From Mugil cephalus (Eukaryota > Chordata > Actinopteri > Mugiliformes > Mugilidae): 64,000 bases of DNA. The stretch covers positions 19,541,501 to 19,605,500 of the forward strand of contig NC_061771.1 of assembly GCF_022458985.1 (NCBI RefSeq), given 5' to 3'. How positions within the stretch are numbered: position 1 is the stretch's first letter; every line of letters begins with the position of its first letter. The notes below the pieces were generated by a model. It was not told where the DNA came from and searched no databases. It saw only the letters and a list, made by a program, of their open reading frames with translations. The translations under genes and the position numbers were made by a program. This document shows, one piece after another, positions 1 through 11,900 of this stretch.

Positions 1-46
1 TCTTCCTCTCCTTGAGACGGCATCCAGTGAGCAGCGTTTAATCCTC

Positions 47-71
47 TGTGTATGTGTGTGTGTGTGTGTGC
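47..71. repeat. (TG)n microsatellite
   Basis: An almost pure TG run, interrupted once by TATG. It is non-coding. Confidence 0.9.
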
Positions 72-700
72 GTTGGTTGTAATCACTCGTTATTGGGTCT
101 CCCTGGCTGTGTTTCCACTCCCACTCCCATTCGTTTTCCCTCTCCTTCCAGCTCATCTCATCATTCCCATACTTACTGTCTTGTGTAACTCATGCAAGAC
201 TCTTTCTGCTCCACGGAATCATTTCATGCATTTTTCACTCCAGCTCTGTCACTGTGGTGTGTTCAAATGCTGGTTTACATCCGTACTGAAATTACTGAGA
301 CGCACACACACATGCGTGCACACACACAGGGATACATTCCCTCTGTTATTGGTCGAGGATGGGTATCTAGGCCAAACATCATTATCAGTGTGTGGTAGGC
401 ACCCCTTGGGTGTGTTTCCATGGTGACCATCACATAACATTATATATGGGGAAGTGTTTTATTCCACGCCATTGTCACAAATACGCGCGCACACTGAGGG
501 AATTCGATTACAGATCAATAATCCAGATCAGTCATTGAAATTGCCATGACAACAACCTGAGGGTACATCCTGATACAAAGCTCAAACAGACACACAGCAC
601 AGAACGGACACGTGTGCAGAAACACATGAGCACTATGACACTGAGCCCACCTACTCCTTTACTTGACCTGGTTACAGTAGTAGTACATCAAATAACAGAG

Positions 701-720
701 CACACACACACACACACACA
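701..720. repeat. (CA)n microsatellite
   Basis: Ten uninterrupted CA units in intergenic DNA. Confidence 0.95.
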
Positions 721-2651
721 TGGCGTGGTCAGCGGTGTCGACTTCTTGAAGTTTCAGTTTTCAAACCGGGAGGACAAAGGAGACAACAGTAATTATATGT
801 CTCTGTTGACTCTAAATCTGTCTTTTCTGTCACTGAATGTGTATTTACATTGTTGTTAGCATTAGAGGCCATTCTTCAGATGACAGGCTGCAAATGTAAA
901 TATGGGGTGTCAATACCAGCCATCTGGCCATACCTCATATCCAGTCCAATGAAGCATGAGACAACACATCCAAAACCAGGTGAAGTAAACCTTAACAGCA
1001 CAAAAAAAAACTCTTGTAGGCATGAATTTAAAGGATGGAAAGTAAATAAAATAAAAGTTAGACCACTAGAAAATGAATTAAATAAAGTTGAACTATAAAT
1101 ATTGTACATATCATAGTCACTGATATGTAGTTTTTACAGCAGTATCAACACTGTAAGAGACAGATACGTGGTCTAAATTATATTTGATGCCATAACCGAT
1201 TAACAAATGTGTAATGAAATTATACTGTCACACTTTTTGTACTGATTAAAATATCACAATTCAAGGCTAAAACATAAAACTAATACCTTCTGTAAGTGTT
1301 GTTGAAGTAGAGTATGTTTTTAGATTTTTAGCTAGCAGCGTGGCTCCAGGCATGGCTGTGTTAGCAGGTCCATCCCTCCCCCTGAAATGTCTCAACAACT
1401 ACTGAATGGACTGACATGAAATCCTAATACATCAGGACAGTTTCTCTCTTTTTCACACAGCATGTCCCTTTTTAATCCACCTCCTAGCAACAAACCAAAA
1501 CCTCTCTTCCTTAACTCTAGCCAGAAAACACTTTTTCAACACAGGGCGTTGACTCGAAGCACAGAAAGAAACAGCACACTGGCGAGAATTATGTCCTTAG
1601 AGTCTCTGTCAGTAAAACATTCACGTTTCACTCACAACAACGCTTATTTGAGGAATTATTTTCTTTAATGTAGCCACGTTGTGATGCCGTGTTTCTATAG
1701 AAACCCAGAACAGACAAACCAAACCCTGACTCTAGCGAGGGCCTTCAACGTTGCATTCTGAAACCTCACCACTAGGTGTCTCTACACCCTGAACTCAGGT
1801 CCTTTAATTTGTTATACATGTCATTTAATGGCACTACAAAGAAACACACACAAAATTATGCAATGTTTTGGATTATAAATGCAGAACATCATCATGCAGG
1901 CAATGTTAGTGTGACTAAGTAAGAATGCCCACATTAACATTTACCTGCTAAGGCACAAATTAATTCAGTACAGCCTCCGAGAGATGCTACCTACGCACTC
2001 TCTGTGTTGCTGAAATAATACTAGTTTACTAACAGTTTATTAGGTACTCGAGTCCAACAACACTTACTCAAGTTTCATGATGTTCAGTTGTTTTTTGACT
2101 GTTTTGGACATCAACATCAAAGTCCCTTGGGGGCTGAGGGGGCAAGGTTTAATTTTTTTAATTTTTTCCTGTTGTTTTCTAACTGTCTCCACTGATTATA
2201 TAATGTACATATGGATAATTTTCCAGTCTATATTTCGACTATAATGTAAAGCATTACTTTGTATGTATTTGTAATTTTGAATAGACAGTTCAAATCACTG
2301 GTGCAAAGTCACCAACAAATCAGAGTTGTAAGTAACTTTGCCACCAAGATAACAGGCAGCTCAAGAGCAGATATACACTGCGATGTATGTGGAAGGATTC
2401 AATTATTCAGTAATGTTATCCTGACTCATCCTATTTATTTTACTAGATTCCACACAAATCTATCAGACTCTCTCCATCGCCTCGTTTATGTGAGCATAAA
2501 TGCACACTGCTTCATGCAAATGCATGGGCAGCCATGCACACAGAGCCAGCGTCTTCCCTCAGACATTACGTTTATGACAGGAGATAAGACAGAGTCAGGC
2601 TGTAAGCAAGTCAGTGGAGAAACATCTTTTCTGACAGTAGGCAGAAGGGAA

Positions 2652-2664
2652 GTTGCTTAGCAAC
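2652..2664. promoter_or_regulatory. X-box-like palindrome (candidate RFX site)
   Basis: GTTGCTTAGCAAC is an inverted repeat with a one-base spacer, matching the RFX-family X-box layout (RYYRCC, 1-3 nt spacer, inverse half). No gene start is known nearby, so the function is only inferred from the motif. Confidence 0.3.
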
Positions 2665-4091
2665 CTTTGGCCTTGATGACAGGAAATGATGTCACGCCTG
2701 TACGACACAACCAGGAGCAGACACACACAAACGCACAAGAAGATAACAGGTGCACACATGCTCACACACACACAGACACAGAGTGAACCTGGCAGTATGG
2801 TAGATGTGGTGGATGGGAGGAACAGTGAGTTGTGATGATAATCTGGGCAGGGGTTAAAATATTATATTAATCTTCTCTAATGGTCGCACAAGTCCATTAA
2901 GGGTGACCTTGTGTGTATATGTATATATGTACACACACACACATGTTCTTTCAACCCATCTGTGAGCCCCTGTCCAGCCTGTGATCTGTCTCTGTGATAC
3001 AGCAACGAAGACATCTCCAGACAACATAGACTTACACAACTTTAACGCACTCAGACACACAAACACCATGAAGCTCATTGCTGTGCGCGTTCTGGGACGG
3101 GGGGGAGAGAGAGGTGGCCACACACGGGGGTTACATTTTGGAGCTGAGACACATGAGAGAAGGCTTTCACTGTTCATCTGTTGCCCTCCATTGTTAAAAG
3201 TCGCAGGACTAAGAGCGCCACACGGTGTCCGACGTGCGTCACTGCACGCCTCCTTTCGGGACGTTTCGCTTCAATTATTCATGCTGGGAAAGGAATGAGC
3301 TGCCAACGACCCCGAAACTCAGTATCGAATCCGAAGCACCCTTTCAAGAACGTGCTCCATCCTCGGTGAAAAATACAGTCATTTCCAAATATATCTGATT
3401 CTCTATGTGCTGCAGTCCATCTTTGTCTCTGATCCCACGCGCTCTGACATTTACTGTATATGACATAATGCAGCTTATACTGTAAATTCTCCCTTGTCAC
3501 AATTTGGACTTCTCGTTAAACATAACAAATAAATACATTTCAAATGAGGACGAGTCCAGTATTATGACTATACGTTAAAAACTATTATTAATATCAGCTA
3601 AGAACAAAACTATTACATTTTATTATGTTTGTGGCTTGATGTTACTTCACCATCATCAGTGTTTGCCTCTGGCTAAACGGTTTGCAAACGATAAATATAA
3701 CTTTACTCAGATACAACAAACAAAACTCTATCATCTCTGAATAGAGATGTAGATTTTTTTAATATGTGCATGGCAAAGCTCTTCCATTTAGTGAATTTCG
3801 AATGCGTTTCCACGTTGCTGGATAGTAGGAACTCGGAGGAATTAAATTTGCACGGGAAAGCAGAGGGAGCTAATGATGTGCACATAAATGACAGAGCAAC
3901 TAATTAAATTCACACAGCAAACAGAAACACAAAGAGTTTAGCAACCGGTCTGAATAAATACGTGGAACTTATTCAACCGTACGCCGTGAGGTGCAGAGCA
4001 GAAATAAATCGTGATGCACCAGTAACAAAAAGACAGAAAACAACACGATATATGAATATGTTGTATATGCAAATTGATACGTACACAGGTC

Positions 4092-4210
4092 ATATACACT
4101 GATCAGCCACAACATTAGGACCACCGACGGGAGGAGTTAATGACACTTTTGAAAACGTTCAAAAGCAGCCGGGCACAGGCCCTTCATAATGTTTTGTCTG
4201 ATCACTATAT
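4092..4210. mobile_element. Short non-autonomous DNA transposon (fish high-copy family)
   Basis: The left end reads CACTGATCAGCCACAACATT and the right end, reverse-complemented, reads roughly AGTGATCAGACAAAACATTA, so the element has terminal inverted repeats about 25 bp long around a roughly 70-bp core. These termini match a very common teleost DNA transposon that I recognise from memory. A longer deleted copy with the same ends lies at 39,593-39,990 in prkcb intron 11. In both places the element abuts the prkcb-derived duplicated segment on the same side. Confidence 0.7.
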
Positions 4211-4551
4211 GTGCACATGTATCATGTATATGTAGCCTATTGCTGCTTTCCAGTAAAAGTCCTACAGTTTAGATAATGAATTGAACTCTTCTTCCATTTT
4301 TTTATACATAAACGTGAGTTATAATTTTATAAGGGCAAAAACATTGGTGTTTTAACCCCTGTGGTGCAGTGTGTATTTGTATGAATACAGGTTATAAATA
4401 TTGATGAACCGTAATACTTAAGCTGCCATGTGTCTGTGTTTTAGGTTCTATGCTGCAGAGTTGGTATATAATATTACTTTATAATATTACTTTATGACTT
4501 TAGATTCCCACTGGTCTCTTCTTCCTTCACTCCAAAGGCATCATGTGTCGG
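4211..4551 (+). pseudogene. Inverted partial copy of prkcb intron 11 and exon 12, broken
   Basis: Read on the plus strand, this stretch matches the minus-strand sequence of prkcb from about 39,595 down to 38,930. Shared intron anchors include GGTGTTTTAACCCCTGTGG, TTTGTATGAATACAGGT and CTGCCATGTGTCTGTGTTTT, followed by the acceptor AG and the exon. The exon copy starts at 4445. Its first 16 bases align, then about 42 AT-rich bases are inserted (4461-4501, with ATAATATTACTTT repeated twice), and then 45 of 49 bases match the rest of exon 12, up to CG|GTA. In frame, the insertion brings a TAA stop at 4482-4484. Because introns are included, this is a DNA-level duplication and not a retrocopy. 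The parent carries an hAT element at 39,220-39,542 that the copy lacks. No promoter or neighbouring PKC exon is seen, so it is presumably inert. Confidence 0.88.
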
Positions 4552-4974
4552 TACACGTTGTTTTTGTGAGACACCACAGGAGACACTCTCAGGAGACCCA
4601 TGTCCATTCTGTGATGAGTCAGGAGACCTACACAGTGTTATGATTCATCAGTGTTTGTTGGACAAAAGTTATTAAACTTAATCAAAGATCCTTTGGAGGA
4701 ATTCACTACCTGAAAACTTTTTTTTTTTTTGCAGTTTTTGTGTGTTTAGTCTTCAAAGATCCGACTTGACTGTAGTCAGTACTAACACTTAAATATGTCT
4801 GGTAAACAGACAAAAACGAGTTTTCATAAAAATATATGAACCAAGATGTATTTTGGTAATGTTTTCATCTCCACTGCTCTTTCTGAATATTTCAGTCAGA
4901 ATCATCATTGTATTGAGTTATATATTTTCAATTTATTTATTTTTGTTTTATTTTTAATGTTCTTTTTTTGATTC

Positions 4975-5160
4975 CTCATGGGGAAATTCCTTCTGTGCAT
5001 TTGACCCACCCATTCGTTCACACACTGCCTCAGGTTGTCTGCGCCCGGGGGCAAATTGTGGGTTAGATACTTGCTCAGGGACCACGGCTGTGGACAGGAC
5101 GGGGGGTGAACCAGTGGCCTTCGGGCTTCATAGCTGGGATCTGCTCTTCGGGGGTTTGTT
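4975..5160. mobile_element. Dispersed fish repeat (SINE/MITE-like)
   Basis: The segment contains the pattern GCGCCCGGGGGCAAATTGTG, then a stretch resembling 'ttagatacttgctcaggg' and 'gctgtggacaggac'. I recognise this from memory as part of a high-copy teleost repeat (consensus near gcgcccggggagcaattggg ... gtgccttgctcaagggcac). Its boundaries are approximate, and I cannot assign the class without a repeat library. Confidence 0.55.
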
Positions 5161-5589
5161 ATGGCCTCATCTCAATGTTAAAAGCTTCAATTCCAAAAAC
5201 ATAAAAAGCTTAAATGTAGCACGTATTTGTCTCAGCAAAGTAAACATCACACAGATAAAACACAACTGAAGACATATTTTTGAGGTCAAAACATTTTAAT
5301 TTAATAAAAAAATTGGAACAACCTGTTTGAAAGAACACATCTCTTCTTATTTGTCCCGTTTCTGTCACATTTTCACTGTTGGACCAGCACGCACACACAT
5401 CCACTCACTGACACGACACTACTGCACCTTTGGAACAAAAAACATGCGAACTGATTTGTCAACACTTGCTAGATTTATACGATCCAGTGTAGAATCAATC
5501 AATGCATAAATGCTTTAGCTTCAATGACATCCTTGTGATTTTGTATGTTTCTAGGCCAAGAGTCTAGTAGGAACATCTTAGGTTGTCCA

Positions 5590-6362
5590 TAAACAAATGT
5601 TTTGTTGCCTTTATTTTACTTTTTTTTGTTGACACGTAAAGAAAAAGATCAGACCCACTGGCATGAACTAAACTGCCTATTAGATTAGACCATCAGTGCT
5701 GAAAATGAATTAATAGGAACTATACAATTTGCAGTTAATGTGCTAAAACGTGCAAAACTGCTTGTACAGTCCGTCAAAAAGAGCGCCCAACGGGCCTCAC
5801 AGCAACAAAGGTTATTCTATATTTAAGCCTTGATCACATGGGGGATGTGGGCAAAACAAACCGAGGAGAAATTATCGTAAGAAGCATCTATTTACAAACG
5901 AGTCAGAGGCAGAGAAAAAGCTTCTCGTCCTCCTCTGCAAAGAAGCAATCACATCCCTGAGTACAGTGTTTGTTAATCCTATCATTCAGACCAACTTCTG
6001 CGTGATCAGTTATCGTAGTCGTGTGTTCGTTCTTGTTCAGCTCGAGGTTGATCGCGATAACGCAGCACATCATCATCACCGTCTTCACTCCTCCTGACCC
6101 AAAGGTTGACATCAAACACTGAAGAGACCTCAGCAGCTTGTCGTAAAGCTGCGATTCGGGCATCGTCAAGTACCGTGTGTGTTTGGAGAGCCGCGGGGAA
6201 AAGTTTGTGTTCGAGTCAGACGGCTCTCCATCAGTGTCACAATCAGAGACAGTTCATCCATCCATCCATCCGAGTGGTGGAACATAAAGCACAATGACAG
6301 CGTCGGCCGTTACTCCTGGGTACGTCCTCATCTGGGTATTAACTAAGGAAGCCGAGCCTCCG
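5590..6362 (-). other. rbbp6: rbbp6 3' untranslated region (inferred extent)
   Basis: This is the sequence after the rbbp6 stop codon on the minus strand. The first AATAAA met in transcript direction is at 5610-5615, which would place cleavage near 5590 and give a 3'UTR of about 770 nt. No transcript evidence is available, so a longer UTR is possible. Confidence 0.55.
5610..5615 (-). terminator. rbbp6: Candidate rbbp6 polyadenylation signal
   Basis: A canonical AATAAA on the minus strand about 750 nt after the rbbp6 stop, and the first one found downstream. Confidence 0.5.
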
Positions 6363-8906
6363 TTAGCACGGAGACGCCTCTTCTGCTTTCTCCGTCTTCT
6401 CGTCCTCTGCTCCTTTGTCCTTCTTCTTTTTGTGTTTCTTCTTCTTGTGTTTATGCTTGTGTTCCTTTTGCACGTCTTCCTTTTCCTGGCTCTCGTGTTT
6501 CTTGTGCTTCTTGTGCTTCTTGTGTTTCTTGTGTTTCTTCTTCTTCTTGTCCCCGGCGGTGGCCGAGTCGCTGTGGTTGCTCGGGGAGGCGCTGTGGGAG
6601 GGCTGGCTGAGGGACGGGCTGCCGCTGCCGCTCTTCCCTCTCTCGGGCTCCGAGCCTTCTCCTTCCCCTTCGCTGTAGTCGGGCACGAAGGCCGCCTCGT
6701 CCGTCTCGCGGCCCAGGTCGGAGCACAGGCGCTGCCTCCTGGGCTCGGGGCCGCGACTCTCCTCTCGTCCTCCTCGGCTCTCGGCCGCTTTCTCCTCCTT
6801 TGCCGCCGCCGCCGCCGCTCCTCGCCCCTCGTCTCTTCCTCCGCCTCGTCTCTCCTCTTCTCTAGCGGAGGATCTCCCCTCTTCTCCTCGAGCCCCTCGA
6901 GCCTCTTCTCTCACAATTTTTGTTTTGGTTGGTTTGTCTGAACTGCTCTGTGCCGCCCTGCCACCCTTAACGTCCTCCCTTGGCGCTCTCCCTTTCTTCT
7001 CCTCCCTCACGGCTCCTCTCCTCTCCTCCCTGGGAGCGTCCCTGCTTTCGTTCCTCGTGGGTTTGGGCGCCTCAGGCTGCCCCTCCCTGCTTCGGCCCTT
7101 CTGAGGCACAGGTGAGGGCTCCTTGGCTGCGCCGAGTCCGTTTTCCTGCCCCTCCTCGTCGTCTTCTCTCTCCCACTTTGAGCGAGGAGGAGCCTGAATG
7201 AGCGGCGGCTCCTCTCTGGCCGGGCTGAGGTCTGGACTGACGCTTGGGCTGCGGCCACGGCTGTTGGCAGGGCTGGACACGGGCAGCTCAGCAGGTTTAG
7301 AGGACGCGCTCTTCTGGTCTTTATCTGGGTCCTGCTTTGGTTCTTGGGCTGATCTACTGTTGAGGAAAAAAAAAAAATGTTTTAGGTGACTGAGAAACAA
7401 GAAGACTGGTAAAATAAGCAGCAGGACTGGAAATAAGTTGAATTATTGCAGTTCCAAAATTGTATTTATTCATATTCTTCTATAAAAACTAAATAAATTA
7501 AAAAATAGATGTGTTTAATTTAAATTAAAAAAAAGTCTTGGATGCAGCAAATCTGCTCGACCGAGGAAATCGTAGTAAAGCTCTTATTCATGTTTCTGCT
7601 ATGCTTTATAATATTGATCATCACAATAATTATTAAATTTAATCATTTGTGTCAGGTTTTCCACATTCATGTTTTCACATATCCCAGAAACAGTTCAAAT
7701 ATGATGGAAGATAAACACTATACATCTGACAGACAATAAACTCAGAGCTACTCCATGAACAAGTTAATTTGATCTGAAATTTGCAGAAAAATCTAACATG
7801 ATTAACACAGCAGCACTAAGGTACTTAAGTCTATAAAAACAGGGGCAGGACAGACTGACCTGGTGGACGTGTCCTTTTGGTTCGTCAGAACCTTTCGGCT
7901 GATCCTGGGTTTGCTTTTCCCAGCTGCCTCCTGAGCATCTTTGACCCCTTTCAGAGAATGAGAAGAAAGGTAAATAGGCTTGATGAAGGTTTATTAACAT
8001 GGCACAAGACAACATCTAAATCACCAGTGTTCACGTTACCTTCTCTGTGCGTAGCAGCTGGTTTCTCTCCTGAGGGCAAGTTCCTCTCTGTTCTGTCCTT
8101 GGACACACTCCTGGGAAATAAGAGAACATAATTACACCCGTTAACAACTGTGTTTACAGACAGGACCAGTACATCAGGCTTTCACTCACTCACTGATATG
8201 AAGTGTGGTTTGACATGTAGCAGACGAGCAAACATACCAACCTGTCTGATTTAGCAGGTCTCTCTGACCCCTCCCCTCTGTCCTTAGAGGATGTGCTTGG
8301 TTTCTCCTGGTGGTCCGTCAGCCTTTTGGGGACGGTAGATTTCTCTGCAATGGTCATTTTATCCAAAGAGACTGACCTAGATCCTCCACTTCCACCACCA
8401 GAGTTCTTTCGTTCTGTCCTCTCTGACTTCTCTCTGTCCTTGTCCTTTTCAGCGGCAACTGCTGACTTCTGCGAGCTTGAGCCAGAGACTCTGTCCCTCT
8501 CTCTTTCAGACGCAAGACCTCTGTCCCTGTCCCTCTCTCTCTCTCTGTCTCTATCTCGGTCTTTGTCTCTGTCTCTGTCTGAACCGGAGGGCCTATCTCG
8601 CTCTCTATCCAGTCCAGAGTTGCGGTCCTGGTCTCTGTCTCTGTCTGAGCCGTGGTGTCTCTCTCCAGCACTGCTAGGCCTCTCTCTGGAGATGCCCCTC
8701 TCTGTGGACGTCGACCGCTCCTTTCTCCCTGTCCCCTCCGCTGCACTGCTGTGTCTGTCTCTGTCGGAGTTGTTAGAGGAAGCCGATCGATCGGAGGCGG
8801 ACGTCGTCTTTTCAGGACCTGACAGGCCTCTGTCCGAGGCGGCCGTCTCAGTGCTGCTTCTTCTCCCCACATCTCTGTTCAACTTGATCCTCCTCAGCGG
8901 CTTCGT
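6363..8906 (-). CDS. rbbp6: rbbp6 exons 17-20: Arg/Asp/Glu- and Lys-rich C terminus
   Basis: Exons 8242-8906, 8040-8110, 7860-7947 and 6363-7356 encode residues 1192-1796. Exon 17 is rich in RDRD/RERE repeats. Exon 20 has an acidic SEGEGEGSEPE patch and a nearly perfect K-K-H triplet repeat before a lysine-rich end, then stop TAA at 6363-6365. The last residues are EEASPC. Mammalian RBBP6 also ends in a KKH-rich basic tail, which supports this as the true terminal exon. The p53-binding region of the human protein falls in this part. Confidence 0.9.
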
Positions 8907-11900
8907 CTGCATGTGAATGGTCAGATAAATAAAAAGGATTATTATTATTACAATGTTAAATTCTCAAACTCCTGAAGTGACAAAAAGACTAAAAGTGACT
9001 GATCTGATAAAAAAAATCTTGTTTGCTTGTGGGGGTTTGCAGGTATTATTAGTAATTACTGGAATCTGAAAGGTGCCAGTTTGATTTATTTAGAGATATT
9101 TCTGTTCTGAAACTATTTCTTAAAAGCCACAAAACTAATGTTGTTATTATTGCTGAGGCCACCACAATATTTCACCTATAGTTGGAAGATCTTCCAAAAT
9201 GCATCAGCTTTCAGGCCTGTGTTAAATCCTGTCATGTGTTGGATCTCCCTCCCATTTAGACTAACTCTTATGTCTTATGAGAGGATGCAAGGGAAAGGGC
9301 GCGATGCTACGATTTCATGAACTAATTTCAAATCTTTCAAAAGAATATTGATGTGAAACATAAATTCTATTTTTTAATTTTTTAAACCTATTTACTACTG
9401 TTTCAGCCAAAAACTTAAAACAATAAACGCACCTGAAAGTCTATCAGTGGTCTAATAGCACTTCGATCTGCATCTCCTCGGCCCTGCTCACGGCTCCCGG
9501 ACAAGGGGAGAGGACCAGGTCTGTCAGAGAGCAGCGGGACTCTGTGCAGCGGGGGCTGATGAGACAGGTGAGAGTGGGAGAGGACATCAACTCCGACCCC
9601 CAGTCCGTCTATTCTCCTGAGCTTTCCGGGAGGAGGTCCGAGTAAAGAGCGTCCCTCTTCTCCCATCCTCCTCCGGCTATCCACGGGGGACTGCGGGCGG
9701 TGGAGGAGCGGGAGGCCGTGTTGATGGGGGAGCGGAAGGATCCCACCGCCCTGAGGGAGATCTCTTCTTCCCCGCATGTCGTGGCCAGAACGAGAGCCGT
9801 CATGGAGAGAGAGATGAGACAGCGACATGTTCTGGGAGGACAGCGGTGGGGTTTTCAGCAGAGGAGGCCTCACGGCAGAGCTTTTAGCCTTGTCCTTTTT
9901 GGGGGTGGTTGAGTTTGGGGCGTCTTCTGGTTTGGTTTTGATGGTCTTTGACGGTTTAGCAGCAGAGGGGGAGGATGAGGAGTCTTTCTTTTTGGTCACC
10001 ACCGGCTCTCCAGTTTTTTTCTTCACCTTGTCGGTCTTTGCTTTCACAGGCTCTGCCTTTACCTTAGGTTTCACCTTTTGATTCTTGTCTTTCTTTGTTT
10101 TATCAGACGAGGTCTTTGACGTCGACTTGGTTGAAGGTTTAACGGAGGCGGCGGTACTTTTGGAGGTAGACGTTTTAGAGGGCGCGGTACCAGCAGAAGG
10201 CCTTGGGAAGATGGGAGGCGTTTTACTGTGCGATGGTATTTCGTCCATCGGCTCATCTCTCACAGGAGTGGCGTCCCCTCTGTCCATCGACTGTCGTGAC
10301 GGCTCTGGCTCATCACCAGTCTTCCTCTTTTTCACTTTCTTTGTCTTCAGGACTTTAGAGCTGGACTTGGCCCCCGATGATGATGTGGATGGGGGGTGGT
10401 GAGGTGGACCGCCCCTCTCTTCTCTGCCTCTTCTCCCTCTTCCCTGGGGTGAGTAATCCCTGGACAACGGGGACATTCTTTCCCTCTCTCTCTCCCTGTC
10501 CCTGTCTCTGTCCCGGTCTCTGCTGCCGTGTCCTCTGTGGTGCAGTGGCGGCTGCTGGTTGTCATAGTCCTTGTAGTACTTGTTGTACCAGTCCTCGTAC
10601 TCTTTCTCCCATTGCCGGAACCGCTCTCTTTCCCATCGGTCCTGGCCTCCGGGACTCACACCCTTCATATCAAACGGCGGCATTTCCCGAGGGGGTGGCT
10701 TTCGTAAACCGGGGCTGCGGCTTCGGAAGCCACCGGGGGAGCGAGACCGAGACCTGTAGGGCCCCGGTCCTTCCGCTCCCTCCCAGCCTGCTGCCCGGTA
10801 CGAGGGAGGGGACCGCGGCGAGCCGGAGCGTCTGTAGCCGTAAGACCTCGAACGCGAGCGGGATCTCGTCCGCGAGCGTCCGTAACTGCGTCCGTTGCGT
10901 CTGGAATAAGGGGAGCGGGGATAAGAGCGGCCGTGGGAACGTGAACGGGAGCGGGATCGACTGGGGGAGTAGGAGTAAGACCTGGACCTTGATCTGGATC
11001 TAGATCTTGACCTCGATCTAGAGCGAGAGTAAGGAGAGCGGCTGAACGGGGAGCGACTGTATGAGCGAGACCTGGAACAGAAAGTGTTTGAGAAGAAGGG
11101 AATGAAATAAGGTTAGAAAGAAAGTAGACTTTACAAAGACTACAACTGATGGCTTCACGCTTTCACTATGAAATTACCTGGAGTAAGATGGTCTTCGCCT
11201 CTTTGGTGGATTCCTATACTTCATAAGCTCTTTGTGAAAGTCTTTAGTAAATTCATCCAGTTTGGATGTGACTCTGTGGACACAAAGACAAAAGTACATA
11301 AACCTGTTGAGTGAAACTTTTACGGTTTGTTTTAAAATGATGAAATGTTCATAACTTCTAACCAAGAGACGTTTGAGGACAAACAGAAGCAACTCACTTG
11401 TCCTGTCTGTGGTGCCTCTGTCTGTAGAAGTCATCCTTAGAGAGGGGGGGCTGCGAGAGGGACAGCGGAAGTGGGACAAGGGGGGGCTGGGTGCCGGGGG
11501 CAATCCAGGGAGGGTTGAGTCCCGGTGGCCCAGGGGCATAAACGGGCTGGTGGGGCTGGTAACTCATGGCAGGAGGAGGGATGAGGCCGGGGCCGGTGGT
11601 GTAAGGTGGGGGGTAAGGCTGCGGTGGGGGTGGGTAGAGGGAGGGGGCTGGGAACACTGGAGCAACCGGTGCTGGAGGTGGCGCTGTCTGGAGATGAGGG
11701 GAGGGGTGCTCTCTATTTCTGTACCTGTTATTAAGACAGGAACACAAAACACGATGAGAACGATCCCTGCGATACGATCGTTTATTAAGTCAGACATTTC
11801 CCACAGACGGGTCTTACCAGTGTCTGCCTCCGCCTCGGTGAGAGTGGTTGGGCCGTGACGGATGACCTAATAAAGCAGAGGAACAGTCTGTGAGCGGCCA

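Larger units (their letters stand above)
1..4090. other. Intergenic DNA downstream of rbbp6
   Basis: I see no gene here. All open frames are short and none resembles a protein family I know. The stretch is AT-rich and carries CA/TG microsatellites, for example at 47-71, 701-720 and near 2929-2943. The neighbour expected from human synteny after RBBP6 (TNRC6A, recalled from memory) is not visible, so it must lie beyond the window start if synteny continues. Confidence 0.7.

Noticed and set aside
4445..4551. An extra functional PKC exon on the plus strand
   Set aside because: It is interrupted by an insertion with an in-frame stop and has no neighbouring PKC exons, so it is called a pseudogene fragment.
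6294..6941. 215-codon plus-strand frame rich in Leu/Phe/Val over rbbp6 exon 20
   Set aside because: It is the antisense shadow of the Lys/Glu/Arg-rich rbbp6 tail. Such codons read as hydrophobic residues on the other strand.
8293..8916. 207-codon plus-strand Ser/Leu-rich frame over rbbp6 exon 17
   Set aside because: It is the antisense of the RDRD/RERE repeat in the real exon, not a separate gene.
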